Of a stretch of DNA of 64,000 bases, positions 52,521-61,407 are shown piece by piece (the stretch's first letter is position 1; each line of letters opens with the position of its first letter). The stretch is from Streptomyces sp. NBC_01803 (GTDB lineage: Bacteria > Actinomycetota > Actinomycetes > Streptomycetales > Streptomycetaceae): NCBI RefSeq assembly GCF_035917415.1, contig NZ_CP109073.1, positions 3,890,501 through 3,954,500 of the forward strand, in the 5' to 3' direction. A program made the translations under genes and the position numbers. The notes beneath the pieces are model-generated. The model had not been told where the DNA came from and ran no database searches. It worked only from the letters and a program-made list of their open reading frames with translations.

Positions 52521-53675
52521 ATGAGCGAGCAGCACAGTCGTCAGCGTTTCGAGACCGTGGCCATCCACGCCGGGCAGGAGCCCGACGCGGTGACGGGCGC
52601 GGTGGTTCCGCCGATCCACCAGGTCTCCACGTTCAAGCAGGACGGCGTGGGCGGTCTGCGCGGGGGCTACGAGTACAGCCGGTCCGCCAACCCCACCCGT
52701 ACCGCCCTGGAGGAGAACCTGGCCGCGCTGGAGGGCGGCACGCGCGGGCTGGCGTTCGCCTCGGGTCTCGCCGCCGAGGACTGCCTGCTGCGCACCGTGC
52801 TCAGGCCGGGCGACCACATGGTGATCCCGGACGACGCCTACGGCGGCACCTTCCGGCTCATCACCAAGGTCGCCGAACGCTGGGGCGTGGCCTGGTCGGT
52901 GGCGAACACCTCGGACGCGGCCTCGGTGCGCGCCGCGCTGCGCCCGGAGACCAAGCTGATCTGGGTGGAGACCCCGTCCAACCCGCTGCTCGGCATCACG
53001 GACATCGCGATCGTCGCGGACATCGCCCGGTCCGCCGGGGCCCGGCTGGTGGTCGACAACACCTTCGCCAGCCCCTACCTCCAGCAGCCCCTGGCCCTGG
53101 GCGCGGACGTGGTGGTGCACTCGACCACCAAGTACCTCGGCGGCCACTCCGACGTGGTGGGCGGCGCGCTCGTCACCTCGGACCCGGGGCTGGCGCAGGA
53201 GCTGGCGTTCCACCAGAACGCGATGGGCGCGGTCGCGGGCCCGTTCGACTCCTGGCTGGTGCTGCGCGGCATCAAGACGCTCGCCGTGCGGATGGACCGG
53301 CACAGCGCGAACGCCGCCCGGATCGCGGACACGCTGGCGGCCCATCCGAAGGTGACGCGGGTGTACTACCCGGGATTGACCTCGCACCCGGGCCACGAGA
53401 CCGCCGCCAAGCAGATGCGGGACTTCGGTGGGATGGTGTCGTTCCAGGTCGCGGGCGGCGAGCGCGCGGCGGTCGAGGTCTGCGACCGGGCGCGGCTGTT
53501 CATCCTGGGGGAGTCGCTCGGCGGCGTGGAGTCGCTGATCGAGCACCCGGGCCGGATGACGCACGCCTCGGCGGCCGGCTCCGCCCTGGAGGTGCCGGCC
53601 GACCTGGTGCGTCTTTCGGTCGGGATCGAGGCCGTGGAGGACCTGCTGGCCGATCTCAGCCAGGCTCTGGGCTGA
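52521..53675 (+). CDS. metB: Cystathionine gamma-synthase/lyase (PLP-dependent)
   Basis: The 384-residue Cys/Met metabolism PLP enzyme has YSRSANPTRTALEENLAALEGG, GLAFASGLAAE, the PLP-Lys motif in VVHSTTKYLGGHSDVVGG, and SLGGVESLIEHP near the C-terminus. Family members in streptomycetes can act as gamma-synthase (O-succinylhomoserine plus cysteine) or gamma-lyase (reverse transsulfuration); sequence alone does not decide. TACCGT is 7 nt before the ATG. No SAM riboswitch is visible upstream. Its last 20 nt overlap the convergent MarR gene. Confidence 0.92.
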   Translation: MSEQHSRQRFETVAIHAGQEPDAVTGAVVPPIHQVSTFKQDGVGGLRGGYEYSRSANPTRTALEENLAALEGGTRGLAFASGLAAEDCLLRTVLRPGDHMVIPDDAYGGTFRLITKVAERWGVAWSVANTSDAASVRAALRPETKLIWVETPSNPLLGITDIAIVADIARSAGARLVVDNTFASPYLQQPLALGADVVVHSTTKYLGGHSDVVGGALVTSDPGLAQELAFHQNAMGAVAGPFDSWLVLRGIKTLAVRMDRHSANAARIADTLAAHPKVTRVYYPGLTSHPGHETAAKQMRDFGGMVSFQVAGGERAAVEVCDRARLFILGESLGGVESLIEHPGRMTHASAAGSALEVPADLVRLSVGIEAVEDLLADLSQALG

Positions 53676-54180
53676 GGCTCGCCGGGATGATCGCCCCCGT
53701 GTTCGTCTGCATGCGGGAGATCGCGGAGTTGAAGCGAGTGAGGAGCGCGCAGAAGCTGTCGCGCTCCTCCTCCGTCCAGTCCGTGGTGAGGGTCGACACG
53801 AGCCTGCGGCGCGAGGTGCGGACCTCTTGGAGACGGTCGCTGCCCCGCTCCGACAACTGGAGCACGACCGCGCGGCCGTCCTCGGGGTCCGCGGTGCGGC
53901 TGACCAGGCCGGAGTCGACGAGCGGGGCGACCTGCCGGGTCACCGTCGACGAGTCGATGCCCATCCCGGCGGCGAGGGCCTTGACACCCGTCGGGCCCTG
54001 CTGGTCGAGCCTGCTGAGCAGGAGGTAGGCGGCGCGGTCCATCGAGTTGCGGGCCGGACCGAGGCCGCCGAGGCGGGTCTGCTCCGCCCGCCGGGCGAAG
54101 ACCGCCACCTCGTGCTGGAGCGCGTCGAGGAGGTCGGATTCGGGGGCGGCGGTGGTGACTTGGGTGGGTTCAGGCGTCAT
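53656..54180 (-). CDS. MarR-family transcriptional regulator
   Basis: The 174-residue dimeric regulator has a winged helix (about 50-115): AYLLLSRLDQQGPTGVKALAAGMGIDSSTVTRQVAPLVDSGLVSRTADPEDGRAVVLQLSERG is the canonical MarR DNA-binding block with the wing D-x-R. ATG 54180 is used because an upstream ATG would add 35 low-complexity residues. It is divergent from ilvA and overlaps the metB 3' end by 20 nt. No ligand can be inferred. Confidence 0.9.
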   Translation of the reverse strand: MTPEPTQVTTAAPESDLLDALQHEVAVFARRAEQTRLGGLGPARNSMDRAAYLLLSRLDQQGPTGVKALAAGMGIDSSTVTRQVAPLVDSGLVSRTADPEDGRAVVLQLSERGSDRLQEVRTSRRRLVSTLTTDWTEEERDSFCALLTRFNSAISRMQTNTGAIIPASLSPEPG

Positions 54181-54365
54181 TTCCGGTCTAGGGATCGGTG
54201 AGGGTGCGGGTGGGGATCGGTGACAGGGGGTGGCCCCCCGGTCGCGCCTCAGCGTACGCCGCCCGGCGGGTGCTCGGACGTGCATTGCGCGATCCCGTCG
54301 CAGCGACCGGGCGCGCGTCCGGGACCGCGCGCGCCGGGTGAATTCACGCCTGCGACACTGGCGGC

Positions 54366-55580
54366 ATGCCTGCGAACCACCGGCCCGGGCTGGACGACGT
54401 TCTCGCCGCCCAGAAGACGCTCAGCGGCGTAGCCCGGGTGACAGCGCTGGAGGGCAGCCGGTACCTGAGCCGGCTGCTCGGCGCCCCCGTCCACCTCAAG
54501 TGCGAGAACCTGCAGCGCACCGGCTCGTTCAAGATCCGCGGCGCCTACACCCGCATCGCGGGCCTGAGCGAGGGCGAACGGGAACGCGGCGTGGTCGCGG
54601 CCAGCGCGGGGAACCACGCGCAGGGCGTCGCCCTCGCCGCCCGGCTGCTGGGCGTGCGTGCCACCGTGTTCATGCCGGTCGGCGCCCCGCTGCCAAAGGT
54701 CGCCGCCACCCGGGAGTACGGCGCCGAGGTACGGCTGCACGGACAGGTGGTGGACGAGACGCTGGCCGCCGCCAAGGAGTACGCGGGGACCACCGGGGCC
54801 GTGCTCATCCACCCCTTCGACCACCCGGACGTGGTGGCCGGGCAGGGCACGCTCGGGCTGGAGATCCTGGAGCAGTGCCCCGAGGTGCGGACCATCGTGG
54901 TGGGCGTCGGCGGCGGCGGGCTGGCGGCGGGGGTGGCGCTGGCGGTGAAGTCGCTGCGGCCGGACGTCAGGATCGTCGGGATACAGGCGGCGGGCTCGGC
55001 GGCGTATCCGCCCTCGCTGGCCGCCGGCCACCCGGTGGCGCTGCCGCAGGTCGCGACGATGGCGGACGGGATGAAGGTCGGCCGGCCGGGGGACGTGCCG
55101 TTCGGCATCATCAAGGAGCTGGTGGACGAGGTCCGCACGGTCTCCGAGGACTCGCTCTCCGCCGCGCTGCTGCTCTGTCTGGAGCGGGCGAAGATGGTGG
55201 TCGAGCCGGCCGGGGCGAGTCCGGTCGCGGCGCTGCTGTCGGAGCCGGCGGCGTTCACCGGGCCCGTGGTCGCGGTGCTGTCCGGGGGGAACGTCGACCC
55301 GGTGGTGCTGGAGCGCAGCCTGCGGCGCGGCATGGCCGCGGCCGGGCGCTACCTGTCGCTGCGGCTGCGGCTGCCGGACCGGCCCGGGGTGCTGGCGGCG
55401 CTGCTGGGCGAACTGTCGCTGGCCGACGCCAACGTGCTCGCCGTGAACCACGTCAGGACCGATCCGCGGCTCGGGGTGGACGAGGTCGAGGTGGAGGTGC
55501 GGCTGGAAACCCTGGGCCCCGAGCACTGCGCGGAGGTGTCCCGGGCGCTGCGCGCGGCGGGCTACCGGATTCTCGGCTGA
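54366..55580 (+). CDS. ilvA: Threonine ammonia-lyase
   Basis: The 404-residue PLP enzyme deaminates threonine to 2-oxobutyrate for isoleucine synthesis and, in streptomycetes, butyryl/propionyl-type precursors. The PLP lysine is in GSFKIRGAY, AASAGNHAQGVALAA is the substrate loop, and VGVGGGGLAAG binds the phosphate. A single ACT-like domain (about 325-400; LRLPDRPGVLAALLGEL) fits the shorter TdcB-like class. GACACT is 6 nt before the ATG, so the mRNA is probably leaderless. Confidence 0.94.
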   Translation: MPANHRPGLDDVLAAQKTLSGVARVTALEGSRYLSRLLGAPVHLKCENLQRTGSFKIRGAYTRIAGLSEGERERGVVAASAGNHAQGVALAARLLGVRATVFMPVGAPLPKVAATREYGAEVRLHGQVVDETLAAAKEYAGTTGAVLIHPFDHPDVVAGQGTLGLEILEQCPEVRTIVVGVGGGGLAAGVALAVKSLRPDVRIVGIQAAGSAAYPPSLAAGHPVALPQVATMADGMKVGRPGDVPFGIIKELVDEVRTVSEDSLSAALLLCLERAKMVVEPAGASPVAALLSEPAAFTGPVVAVLSGGNVDPVVLERSLRRGMAAAGRYLSLRLRLPDRPGVLAALLGELSLADANVLAVNHVRTDPRLGVDEVEVEVRLETLGPEHCAEVSRALRAAGYRILG

Positions 55581-55605
55581 CCCATCCGGGTGGCTCAAAA
55601 AAAGA

Positions 55606-55633
55606 AGGCTATCGCGATACATCGCGATAGCCT
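55606..55633. promoter_or_regulatory. Long palindrome upstream of the drrAB-type operon
   Basis: Two 13-bp arms (AGGCTATCGCGAT and its complement) are separated by only AC. Inside are two overlapping copies of the smaller palindrome TATCGCGATA. It lies 26 nt after ilvA and 90 nt before the ABC ATPase start, more like a double operator than a terminator. No PadR, TetR or other obvious cognate regulator is adjacent. Confidence 0.6.
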
Positions 55634-55722
55634 AGGCTGGTGGCCGCGCGGCGCGGACGCCACGCCGCGGTCCCTCCTTCGACCCCCCTCTGACACTCGC
55701 CCGTCGACCTTGGGAGATCCTC

Positions 55723-56790
55723 ATGCCAGGCGCCATCTGGGCCGAAGGGCTCGTGAAGACCTTCGGCGACGTCAGGGCACTGGACGGCGTGGACATCGAC
55801 GTGCCGGAGGGCACCGTGCTCGGCCTCCTCGGGCCGAACGGCGCGGGGAAGACGACCACGGTGCGTGTCCTCACCACCCTGATGCGGCCCGACAAGGGCC
55901 GAGCCGAGGTGGCCGGTCTCGATGTGCTCAAGTATCCGAACGAGGTGCGGCGCTCCATAGGGCTCTCCGGCCAGTTCGCCGCCGTCGACGACTATCTGAC
56001 CGGCCGGGAGAATCTTCAGATGGTTGGTCGGCTCTACCAGCTCTCCGCGCGGGACGCGAAGCGCCGAGCCGACGAGCTGCTGGAGCGGTTCAACCTGGCG
56101 GACGCCGCCGACCGCACCGCCAAGACGTACTCCGGGGGCATGCGCCGCCGCCTCGACCTGGCCGCCGCGCTGATCACCAGCCCGCCCGTGATGTTCATGG
56201 ACGAGCCGACCACCGGCCTCGACCCGATGAACCGGCAGGCCCTGTGGGAGGTCATCGAGGAATTGGTGGCCGGCGGCGCCACGCTGCTGCTCACCACGCA
56301 GTATCTGGAGGAGGCCGACCGCTTGGCCGACACCATCGCCGTGGTCGACAGCGGCAGGGTCATCGCGCGAGGCACCTCCGACGAGCTGAAGAGCCAGTCC
56401 GGCGGTGACGTGGTCGAAGTCGTGGTGCACGACCGGACGCGCCTGGCCGAGGCCGAGACGGTGCTGCGGCGCCTGGGCGACGGCGAGACCACCCTGATCG
56501 AGCACACCCGCAAGCTCGGTGTCCCGGCCTCCGGCGGCGCCAAGACGCTGGCCGAGGTCATCCGCGAGCTGGACGCCCTCGGCATCGAGATGGACGACAT
56601 CGGTCTGCGCCGCCCCACCCTGGACGACGTCTTCCTCTCCCTCACCGGCCACGCGGCCGGTACGGACGGAGCGACCGGGACGGGCGGGAAAGGCGGGGCG
56701 GGCGGGGTGGACGGGGCCAAGGGCCCGACGAAGACGGAGAAGAAGGACAAGAAGAGCAAGAAGGAGAAGAAGGAGAAGGTGACGCGATGA
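55723..56790 (+). CDS. DrrA-type ABC exporter ATPase
   Basis: The 355-residue daunorubicin-resistance-type ATPase has Walker A GPNGAGKTT, the signature YSGGMRRRLDLAAAL, Walker B VMFMDEPTTGLDP, switch TTQYLEEAD with Gln in place of His (typical of DrrA), and the C-terminal domain with LDDVFLSLTGH. An unusual extra tail (about 315-355) is Gly-rich and then Lys/Glu-rich (KKDKKSKKEKKEK), probably a disordered cationic segment. Its stop overlaps the permease start (ATGA). Export of an anthracycline-like or unknown amphiphile is possible. Confidence 0.92.
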   Translation: MPGAIWAEGLVKTFGDVRALDGVDIDVPEGTVLGLLGPNGAGKTTTVRVLTTLMRPDKGRAEVAGLDVLKYPNEVRRSIGLSGQFAAVDDYLTGRENLQMVGRLYQLSARDAKRRADELLERFNLADAADRTAKTYSGGMRRRLDLAAALITSPPVMFMDEPTTGLDPMNRQALWEVIEELVAGGATLLLTTQYLEEADRLADTIAVVDSGRVIARGTSDELKSQSGGDVVEVVVHDRTRLAEAETVLRRLGDGETTLIEHTRKLGVPASGGAKTLAEVIRELDALGIEMDDIGLRRPTLDDVFLSLTGHAAGTDGATGTGGKGGAGGVDGAKGPTKTEKKDKKSKKEKKEKVTR

Positions 56791-57671
56791 CCAGCCCCCT
56801 GTCCGCCGCGCGCCAGCCGATCGGGCCACGGCACGCGGCGCGCCCGGACGACCAGCGGATCGGCTTCCGCCAGGGCTTGCGTGACTCCATGATCGTCGCC
56901 AAGCGGAATCTGCTGCGGATGCTGCGCATCCCCGAGATCGTCGTCTTCGGCATGATCCAGCCGATCATGTTCGTCGTCCTGTTCTCCTACGTCTTCGGCG
57001 GCTCGATCAACATCCCGGGCGCCGGTCTCGACCCCGAGGCGTACCGGGAGTTCCTGATGGGCGGCATCTTCGCGCAGACCGTCACCTTCGCCACGGCGGG
57101 CGCGGGCGCGGGCATAGCCGAGGACATGCAGAAGGGCATCATCGACCGTTTCCGCTCGCTGCCCATGGCGCGCGGCGCCGTCCTGACCGGGCGCACCTTC
57201 GCCGACCTGGTGCAGACGGCCGTCATCCTGGTCGTCCTCGCCATCGTCGCCTTCGCGGTCGGCTGGCGCACGCACGAGGGACTGCCCAAGGCGCTGGCCG
57301 CCTTCGGGCTGCTGCTCCTCTTCGGCTATGCCTTCACCTGGATCGGTGCCCTGATCGGCCTGTCGGTCCGCTCCCCGGAGGCGGCCACCTCCGGCGGCCT
57401 GGTCTGGCTGTTCCCGCTGACGTTCATCTCCATCGCCTTCGTCCCCTCGGAGAACATGCCGGGCTGGCTCCAGCCGGTCGCCGAGTGGAATCCGTTCAGC
57501 GCCACGGTGCTGGGTGTCCGCGAGCTCTTCGGGAATCTGCCGCCGGGCTATCAGGCGCCGGACTCCTGGCCCATGCAGCACCCGGTGCTGGCCTCCGCCT
57601 TGTGGTCGGTGGCGGTCATCCTCTTCTTCCGCAAGCAGGCCGTGCGCAAGTACCGGCAGGCCACCGGCTGA
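56787..57671 (+). CDS. DrrB-type ABC-2 permease
   Basis: The 294-residue permease has six hydrophobic segments, the first at EIVVFGMIQPIMFVVLFSYVFGG. A cytosolic loop contains AEDMQKGIIDRFRSLPMARGAVL, and a conserved P-L-T-F-x-S motif (WLFPLTFISIAFVPSENMPGWL) lies between helices 5 and 6, as in DrrB and NodJ. A 4-nt overlap with the ATPase gene couples translation. Together they form a two-component exporter. Confidence 0.92.
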   Translation: MTSPLSAARQPIGPRHAARPDDQRIGFRQGLRDSMIVAKRNLLRMLRIPEIVVFGMIQPIMFVVLFSYVFGGSINIPGAGLDPEAYREFLMGGIFAQTVTFATAGAGAGIAEDMQKGIIDRFRSLPMARGAVLTGRTFADLVQTAVILVVLAIVAFAVGWRTHEGLPKALAAFGLLLLFGYAFTWIGALIGLSVRSPEAATSGGLVWLFPLTFISIAFVPSENMPGWLQPVAEWNPFSATVLGVRELFGNLPPGYQAPDSWPMQHPVLASALWSVAVILFFRKQAVRKYRQATG

Positions 57672-57852
57672 CGGCCGCCCGCCCGCGCGCGGAGGAGGCC
57701 CCCGCCGATCGGCCGGGAGCCTTGTGTCGCCGTCCGGTGCTTGCGCTTTCCGCCGCCTGTCCCGAATATTCGCCCATGTGCAACGACTCGGCCGAATTCA
57801 GCGTGATAGATGGCGGGTTGAGCGGCATGTCGACGGGTGATGGGGGAGACGG

Positions 57853-60800
57853 ATGTCGGTACCGGTACGGACCGAGCTGAGCGAGCGGCACCGGGCGGAG
57901 GTGGACCGCATGCTGGCCGAGGCGGTCGAGGAGGAGGTGCGCCGCTCCGAGGGGCGTGTCGACGGCGCGCAGCTTCTGCGGCGCGCCCGGGGCGCGCTCG
58001 ACGAGATCGCGCGGCCGGCCCACGAGGAGTACACGGCGTACCGCCAGGCCGAGGCCGACAGCGCGCCCGGCCGACTGCTCGACCGGTTCGGCAGGGAGGC
58101 CCTCGGCGGCCTCGCGGGCGCGGCGGGCGCCGCCGCCCTCGCCACCCTGCTGCTGGTCGCCGGCCGCGACGAGTCCACCGCGACGGCCGTCCGGGACGCC
58201 GGGCTGGTCGCCCTGGCGGCCGTGCTCGGATTCACGCTCCGGGCCGTGGCCGCCCACCTGTGGTCGGCGGAGCGGCAGGCCGGCAGCCGTCACCAGCCAG
58301 GCGGCGTCGACCAGTTGCGGCTTGCCTGGCGCTCCGCCCTCGACGTGCGCGGTATCCGCCCCTATCTGGAGCAGCAGCGTGCCCTCGCCCCCCGCCGCGA
58401 CGCCACCGGCAGGGAGAGCCGGGAGCGGCCGGGCGACCGCCGCCCGGCGTCCCGCTCCCGGGACCGGTCGGGCCAGGCCCGCACCCGTTCGGTGCTGGCC
58501 CGTTCCTTCGACCGGCTGCCCGACCGGGGCCATCCGTTCATCGGCCGCCGCAGCCAGCTCACCCAGCTCACCCAGTGGGTCAACCGGGACCGCGCCCGCA
58601 CCGACACCCGGCCCACCGTCGTCGTGCTGCACGGCCCGTCCGGCTCCGGGCGCACCATGCTGGCGCGCTGGGCCGCCCATGAGACCCGCGAGCTGTTCCG
58701 GGGTGCCTGCCTGGTGGACCTGCGCGGCCAGAGCCAGGACCCGCTTCCCACCCGCGACGCGATCCTCCACCTGATGAACCGTCTCGGCGCCCCCCGCGAG
58801 CAGCTCCTGTTCCGCGAGAACACCGGCCGGGACGCCGACCCCGCCCAGCTCCGCCGGCTCGTTGAGGCATATCACCAGCACCTGGCCGGTCTGCCGGTCG
58901 TCATCATCCTCGACGACGCCACCGACGCCGAGCAGGTGCGCACCCTCATCCCCGAGCGTTCCGACTCCCTGATCCTGGTCACCGCCGCCGAGCCGCTGGC
59001 GCTCGGCGACGACCTGCCCGCGTCCGTCCACCACCTGGAGCTCGGCCCGCTCGACCAGGCCGCCGCCGAGGAGCTGCTGCGCGCCTCCGTGGCGGACGGC
59101 GCCACCGTCGCCCCGGTGCCCTACGACGAGGTGAGCTGGCGGCGCGTCACCGAGCTGTGCGACGGCCGCCCGCTGCTGCTGCGCATGGCCGGCTCCGCGC
59201 TGGACCACCGCTCCCCGGGGCAGCTCGCCGACGACCTCGCCGCCTGTGGCCCCCCGGACGGCGGCCCCGACCCGGCCGAGCGCGCCCCGCGCCTGCGTTA
59301 CGCCGACCAGCCCGAGGCCGCCCGCCGGCTGCTGCGCCGCCTCGCCCTCGTCGGCCGGGCCAGCCTCGGCCCCAGCGCCGCCGCCGCGCTCCTCGACGTC
59401 GGCCGCCAGGAGGCGGCCCGCCGGCTGGAGGAGCTGACCCGCGCCGGCCTGCTGCGCACCACCCACGGCGACCGGTACCAGCTGCACGACCTGGTGCGCC
59501 GCTTCGCCCGCGCCCGCCTGCACGAGGAGGAGAGCGACGCCGACCGCTCGGCCGCCCAGGAGCGGCTGATCCGCAGCTACGCCGAGCTGGCCGACACCGT
59601 CATCCGGCTGGTGGACGGCAAGACCTCCACCCGCGCCAACGTGCTGCCCGCCGCGGCCGGCGGCCACGGCTTCCCCTCCCTGGACGCCGCGCTGCGCTGG
59701 CTGGACGACGAGACCAGCTTCATCACCGCGACCCTGCGCCACGCCGATGAGCGGGTCGACCGCGAGGCCGTCCAGCACCTGCTGGGCGCGCTGTGCGACT
59801 ACTGCCTGCTGCGCGGCGACCTCTACCGGCTCGGCGAGCTGAACGAGCTGACCCAGGCGATCAACCAGGGCCTGCTCACCCGTTCGGTGCAGTGGCGCAC
59901 CGGTGTCGCCGCCCGCCAGCTCGGCGAGCTCGACAAGGCCCGCTCCACGCTCACCTCCGTGGTCACCCTCTACCAGCAGGCCCACAACGAGGCGGGCACC
60001 GCCCGCGCCCTGCGCGACCTGGGGATCACCCTCCAGCACCAGGGCCGGCTCACCGAGGCGGGCGCCAAGCTGCGCGAATCCCTGCGGCTCCAGTCCGGCG
60101 AGCACCTCGACGGCGACCGCGCCTGGACCCTGCACGCGCTGGCCGCCCTGGAACGCGAGTGCGGCCGGATCGTGCCCGCCCGCGCGATGCTCGCCGAGGC
60201 GCTGGAGCTGCATCAGGGCAGCGGCAGTGTGCACGGCGAGGCGTGGACCCGCTTCCAGCTCGGCCAGACCCTCCTGTACGGCGGCGACATCCCGGCCGCC
60301 GAGCGTGAGCTGCGGCTCTCCCTCGACCTGTACGAGCGCTCCCGCGACGGGCGCGGCGTCGCCTGGGCGCAGACGGTCCTCGGTCTGGCCCGGGTCTACG
60401 CGGGCGACCCGGCCGCGGCGCGGGAGCAGCTCGACGCGGCGCTCGCCCGGCACCGCGACACGGAGGACGCCCGCGGCGAGGCGTGGGCGCTGTACAACCT
60501 GGGCCAGGCCCTGGAGGAGGCGGGCGACGCCGGGAGCGCGCTGCGCACCCACGAGCGGGCCCGGTCGATGTTCAGCCGGATGCGGGACGTCTACGGCCTG
60601 GCCTGCACCCGCCACCACTCCGCCCGGATCAGCCGGGACACCCGCGCGGAGAGCACCGGCTCGCTGCGCAACAGCGGCTTCGCCCGCCAGCTCCTGACCG
60701 ACGCCCGCCGGGACTACCGGCGGGCGGGCGTCCGGCACGGCGAGGCGTGGTCCTGCCTGGAGCTGGCGGTGATCGAGGCGGGGAACGAGCGGCTCGGCCA

Positions 60801-61146
60801 GGCATTGGAGCTGACCGACCAGGGCCTGCGGCTGTTCACGGAGGGCTACGGCGACGGCCGTCCGGACGCGCGCGGCGCGGACTGGGCGGCGTTCCTGCGC
60901 TGCACCCTGCTGCCGCTCGCCTCGCCCGGCGGCTCGGAGGTCGGGCAGGCGGTCGCCCAGGAGGAGCTCACCGATCTGCTGCGCGCCGGGCACCCGCTGC
61001 GCGACCCGCGCCTGACGGACGCCGCGCGGTCGTACGCGCACCTGCTGGAGCGCGGCCAGGGCCCGGAGTCGGGCTGGCCGGCCTGGCGCCTGGGCATGGT
61101 GCCCCGCCGCGGCGCGCGTGACGTGATCGGCGGGCCCGGGCGGTGA
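57853..61146 (+). CDS. Membrane-anchored STAND ATPase/TPR protein
   Basis: The 1097-residue protein has an N-terminal helical region (1-75), two membrane segments (about 86-104 and 116-137), a basic Arg/Ser linker (180-220), an NB-ARC-like ATPase (about 225-500), a winged-helix region (about 500-560), and a long TPR array (about 640-1000). The Walker A is GPSGSGRT (261-268) with Arg267 in place of the invariant Lys, while Walker B VVIILDDATD is intact, so nucleotide turnover may be weak or absent. It looks conserved next to mca and greA in streptomycetes. It could be a surface-linked signalling scaffold; no function is established. Confidence 0.8.
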   Translation: MSVPVRTELSERHRAEVDRMLAEAVEEEVRRSEGRVDGAQLLRRARGALDEIARPAHEEYTAYRQAEADSAPGRLLDRFGREALGGLAGAAGAAALATLLLVAGRDESTATAVRDAGLVALAAVLGFTLRAVAAHLWSAERQAGSRHQPGGVDQLRLAWRSALDVRGIRPYLEQQRALAPRRDATGRESRERPGDRRPASRSRDRSGQARTRSVLARSFDRLPDRGHPFIGRRSQLTQLTQWVNRDRARTDTRPTVVVLHGPSGSGRTMLARWAAHETRELFRGACLVDLRGQSQDPLPTRDAILHLMNRLGAPREQLLFRENTGRDADPAQLRRLVEAYHQHLAGLPVVIILDDATDAEQVRTLIPERSDSLILVTAAEPLALGDDLPASVHHLELGPLDQAAAEELLRASVADGATVAPVPYDEVSWRRVTELCDGRPLLLRMAGSALDHRSPGQLADDLAACGPPDGGPDPAERAPRLRYADQPEAARRLLRRLALVGRASLGPSAAAALLDVGRQEAARRLEELTRAGLLRTTHGDRYQLHDLVRRFARARLHEEESDADRSAAQERLIRSYAELADTVIRLVDGKTSTRANVLPAAAGGHGFPSLDAALRWLDDETSFITATLRHADERVDREAVQHLLGALCDYCLLRGDLYRLGELNELTQAINQGLLTRSVQWRTGVAARQLGELDKARSTLTSVVTLYQQAHNEAGTARALRDLGITLQHQGRLTEAGAKLRESLRLQSGEHLDGDRAWTLHALAALERECGRIVPARAMLAEALELHQGSGSVHGEAWTRFQLGQTLLYGGDIPAAERELRLSLDLYERSRDGRGVAWAQTVLGLARVYAGDPAAAREQLDAALARHRDTEDARGEAWALYNLGQALEEAGDAGSALRTHERARSMFSRMRDVYGLACTRHHSARISRDTRAESTGSLRNSGFARQLLTDARRDYRRAGVRHGEAWSCLELAVIEAGNERLGQALELTDQGLRLFTEGYGDGRPDARGADWAAFLRCTLLPLASPGGSEVGQAVAQEELTDLLRAGHPLRDPRLTDAARSYAHLLERGQGPESGWPAWRLGMVPRRGARDVIGGPGR

Positions 61147-61150
61147 GCGG

Positions 61151-61177
61151 CCCTCCCCCGCCCCGGGCGGGGGAGGG
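61151..61177. terminator. Bidirectional terminator
   Basis: CCCTCCCCCGC and GCGGGGGAGGG form a perfect 11-bp stem with a 5-nt loop between the convergent STAND protein gene and the small membrane protein gene. Confidence 0.8.
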
Positions 61178-61179
61178 GG

Positions 61180-61404
61180 TCACGAGCGCGAGGACCCGCG
61201 CTCGCCCTCCCGGCCGGCTCCGGCGGGGACGCCCTGCTGCTCCTGAGCCTCCAGCACGGCGATCCTTCTCAGGTGCTTGCTCATGGACTTCAGCAGCAGC
61301 CAGACACCCAGGCCCAGCACGGCGAACACGATGAAGCCGAGCACGCCCGGCGTCACGGTGTATTCGTTGAGCTCCTTGGCGGCAAGAGGCAGCAAGTCAG
61401 TCAT
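61180..61404 (-). CDS. Small conserved membrane protein
   Basis: The 74-residue protein has one helix (GVLGFIVFAVLGLGVWLLL, about 20-38), then a basic SMSKHLRRI and a disordered tail. The start lies only 3 nt after the mca stop on the same strand, so it is the second gene of an mca operon and is translationally coupled. The conserved context suggests a link with mycothiol metabolism, but the role is unknown. Confidence 0.85.
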   Translation of the reverse strand: MTDLLPLAAKELNEYTVTPGVLGFIVFAVLGLGVWLLLKSMSKHLRRIAVLEAQEQQGVPAGAGREGERGSSRS

Positions 61405-61407
61405 CTC

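Noticed and set aside
57616..61041. Minus-strand frame of 1141 codons opposite the STAND/TPR gene
   Set aside because: It is a mirror of the high-GC codon bias of the plus-strand gene. It is Gly/Gln/Arg-rich, has no ribosome site, and the plus strand has clear domains.
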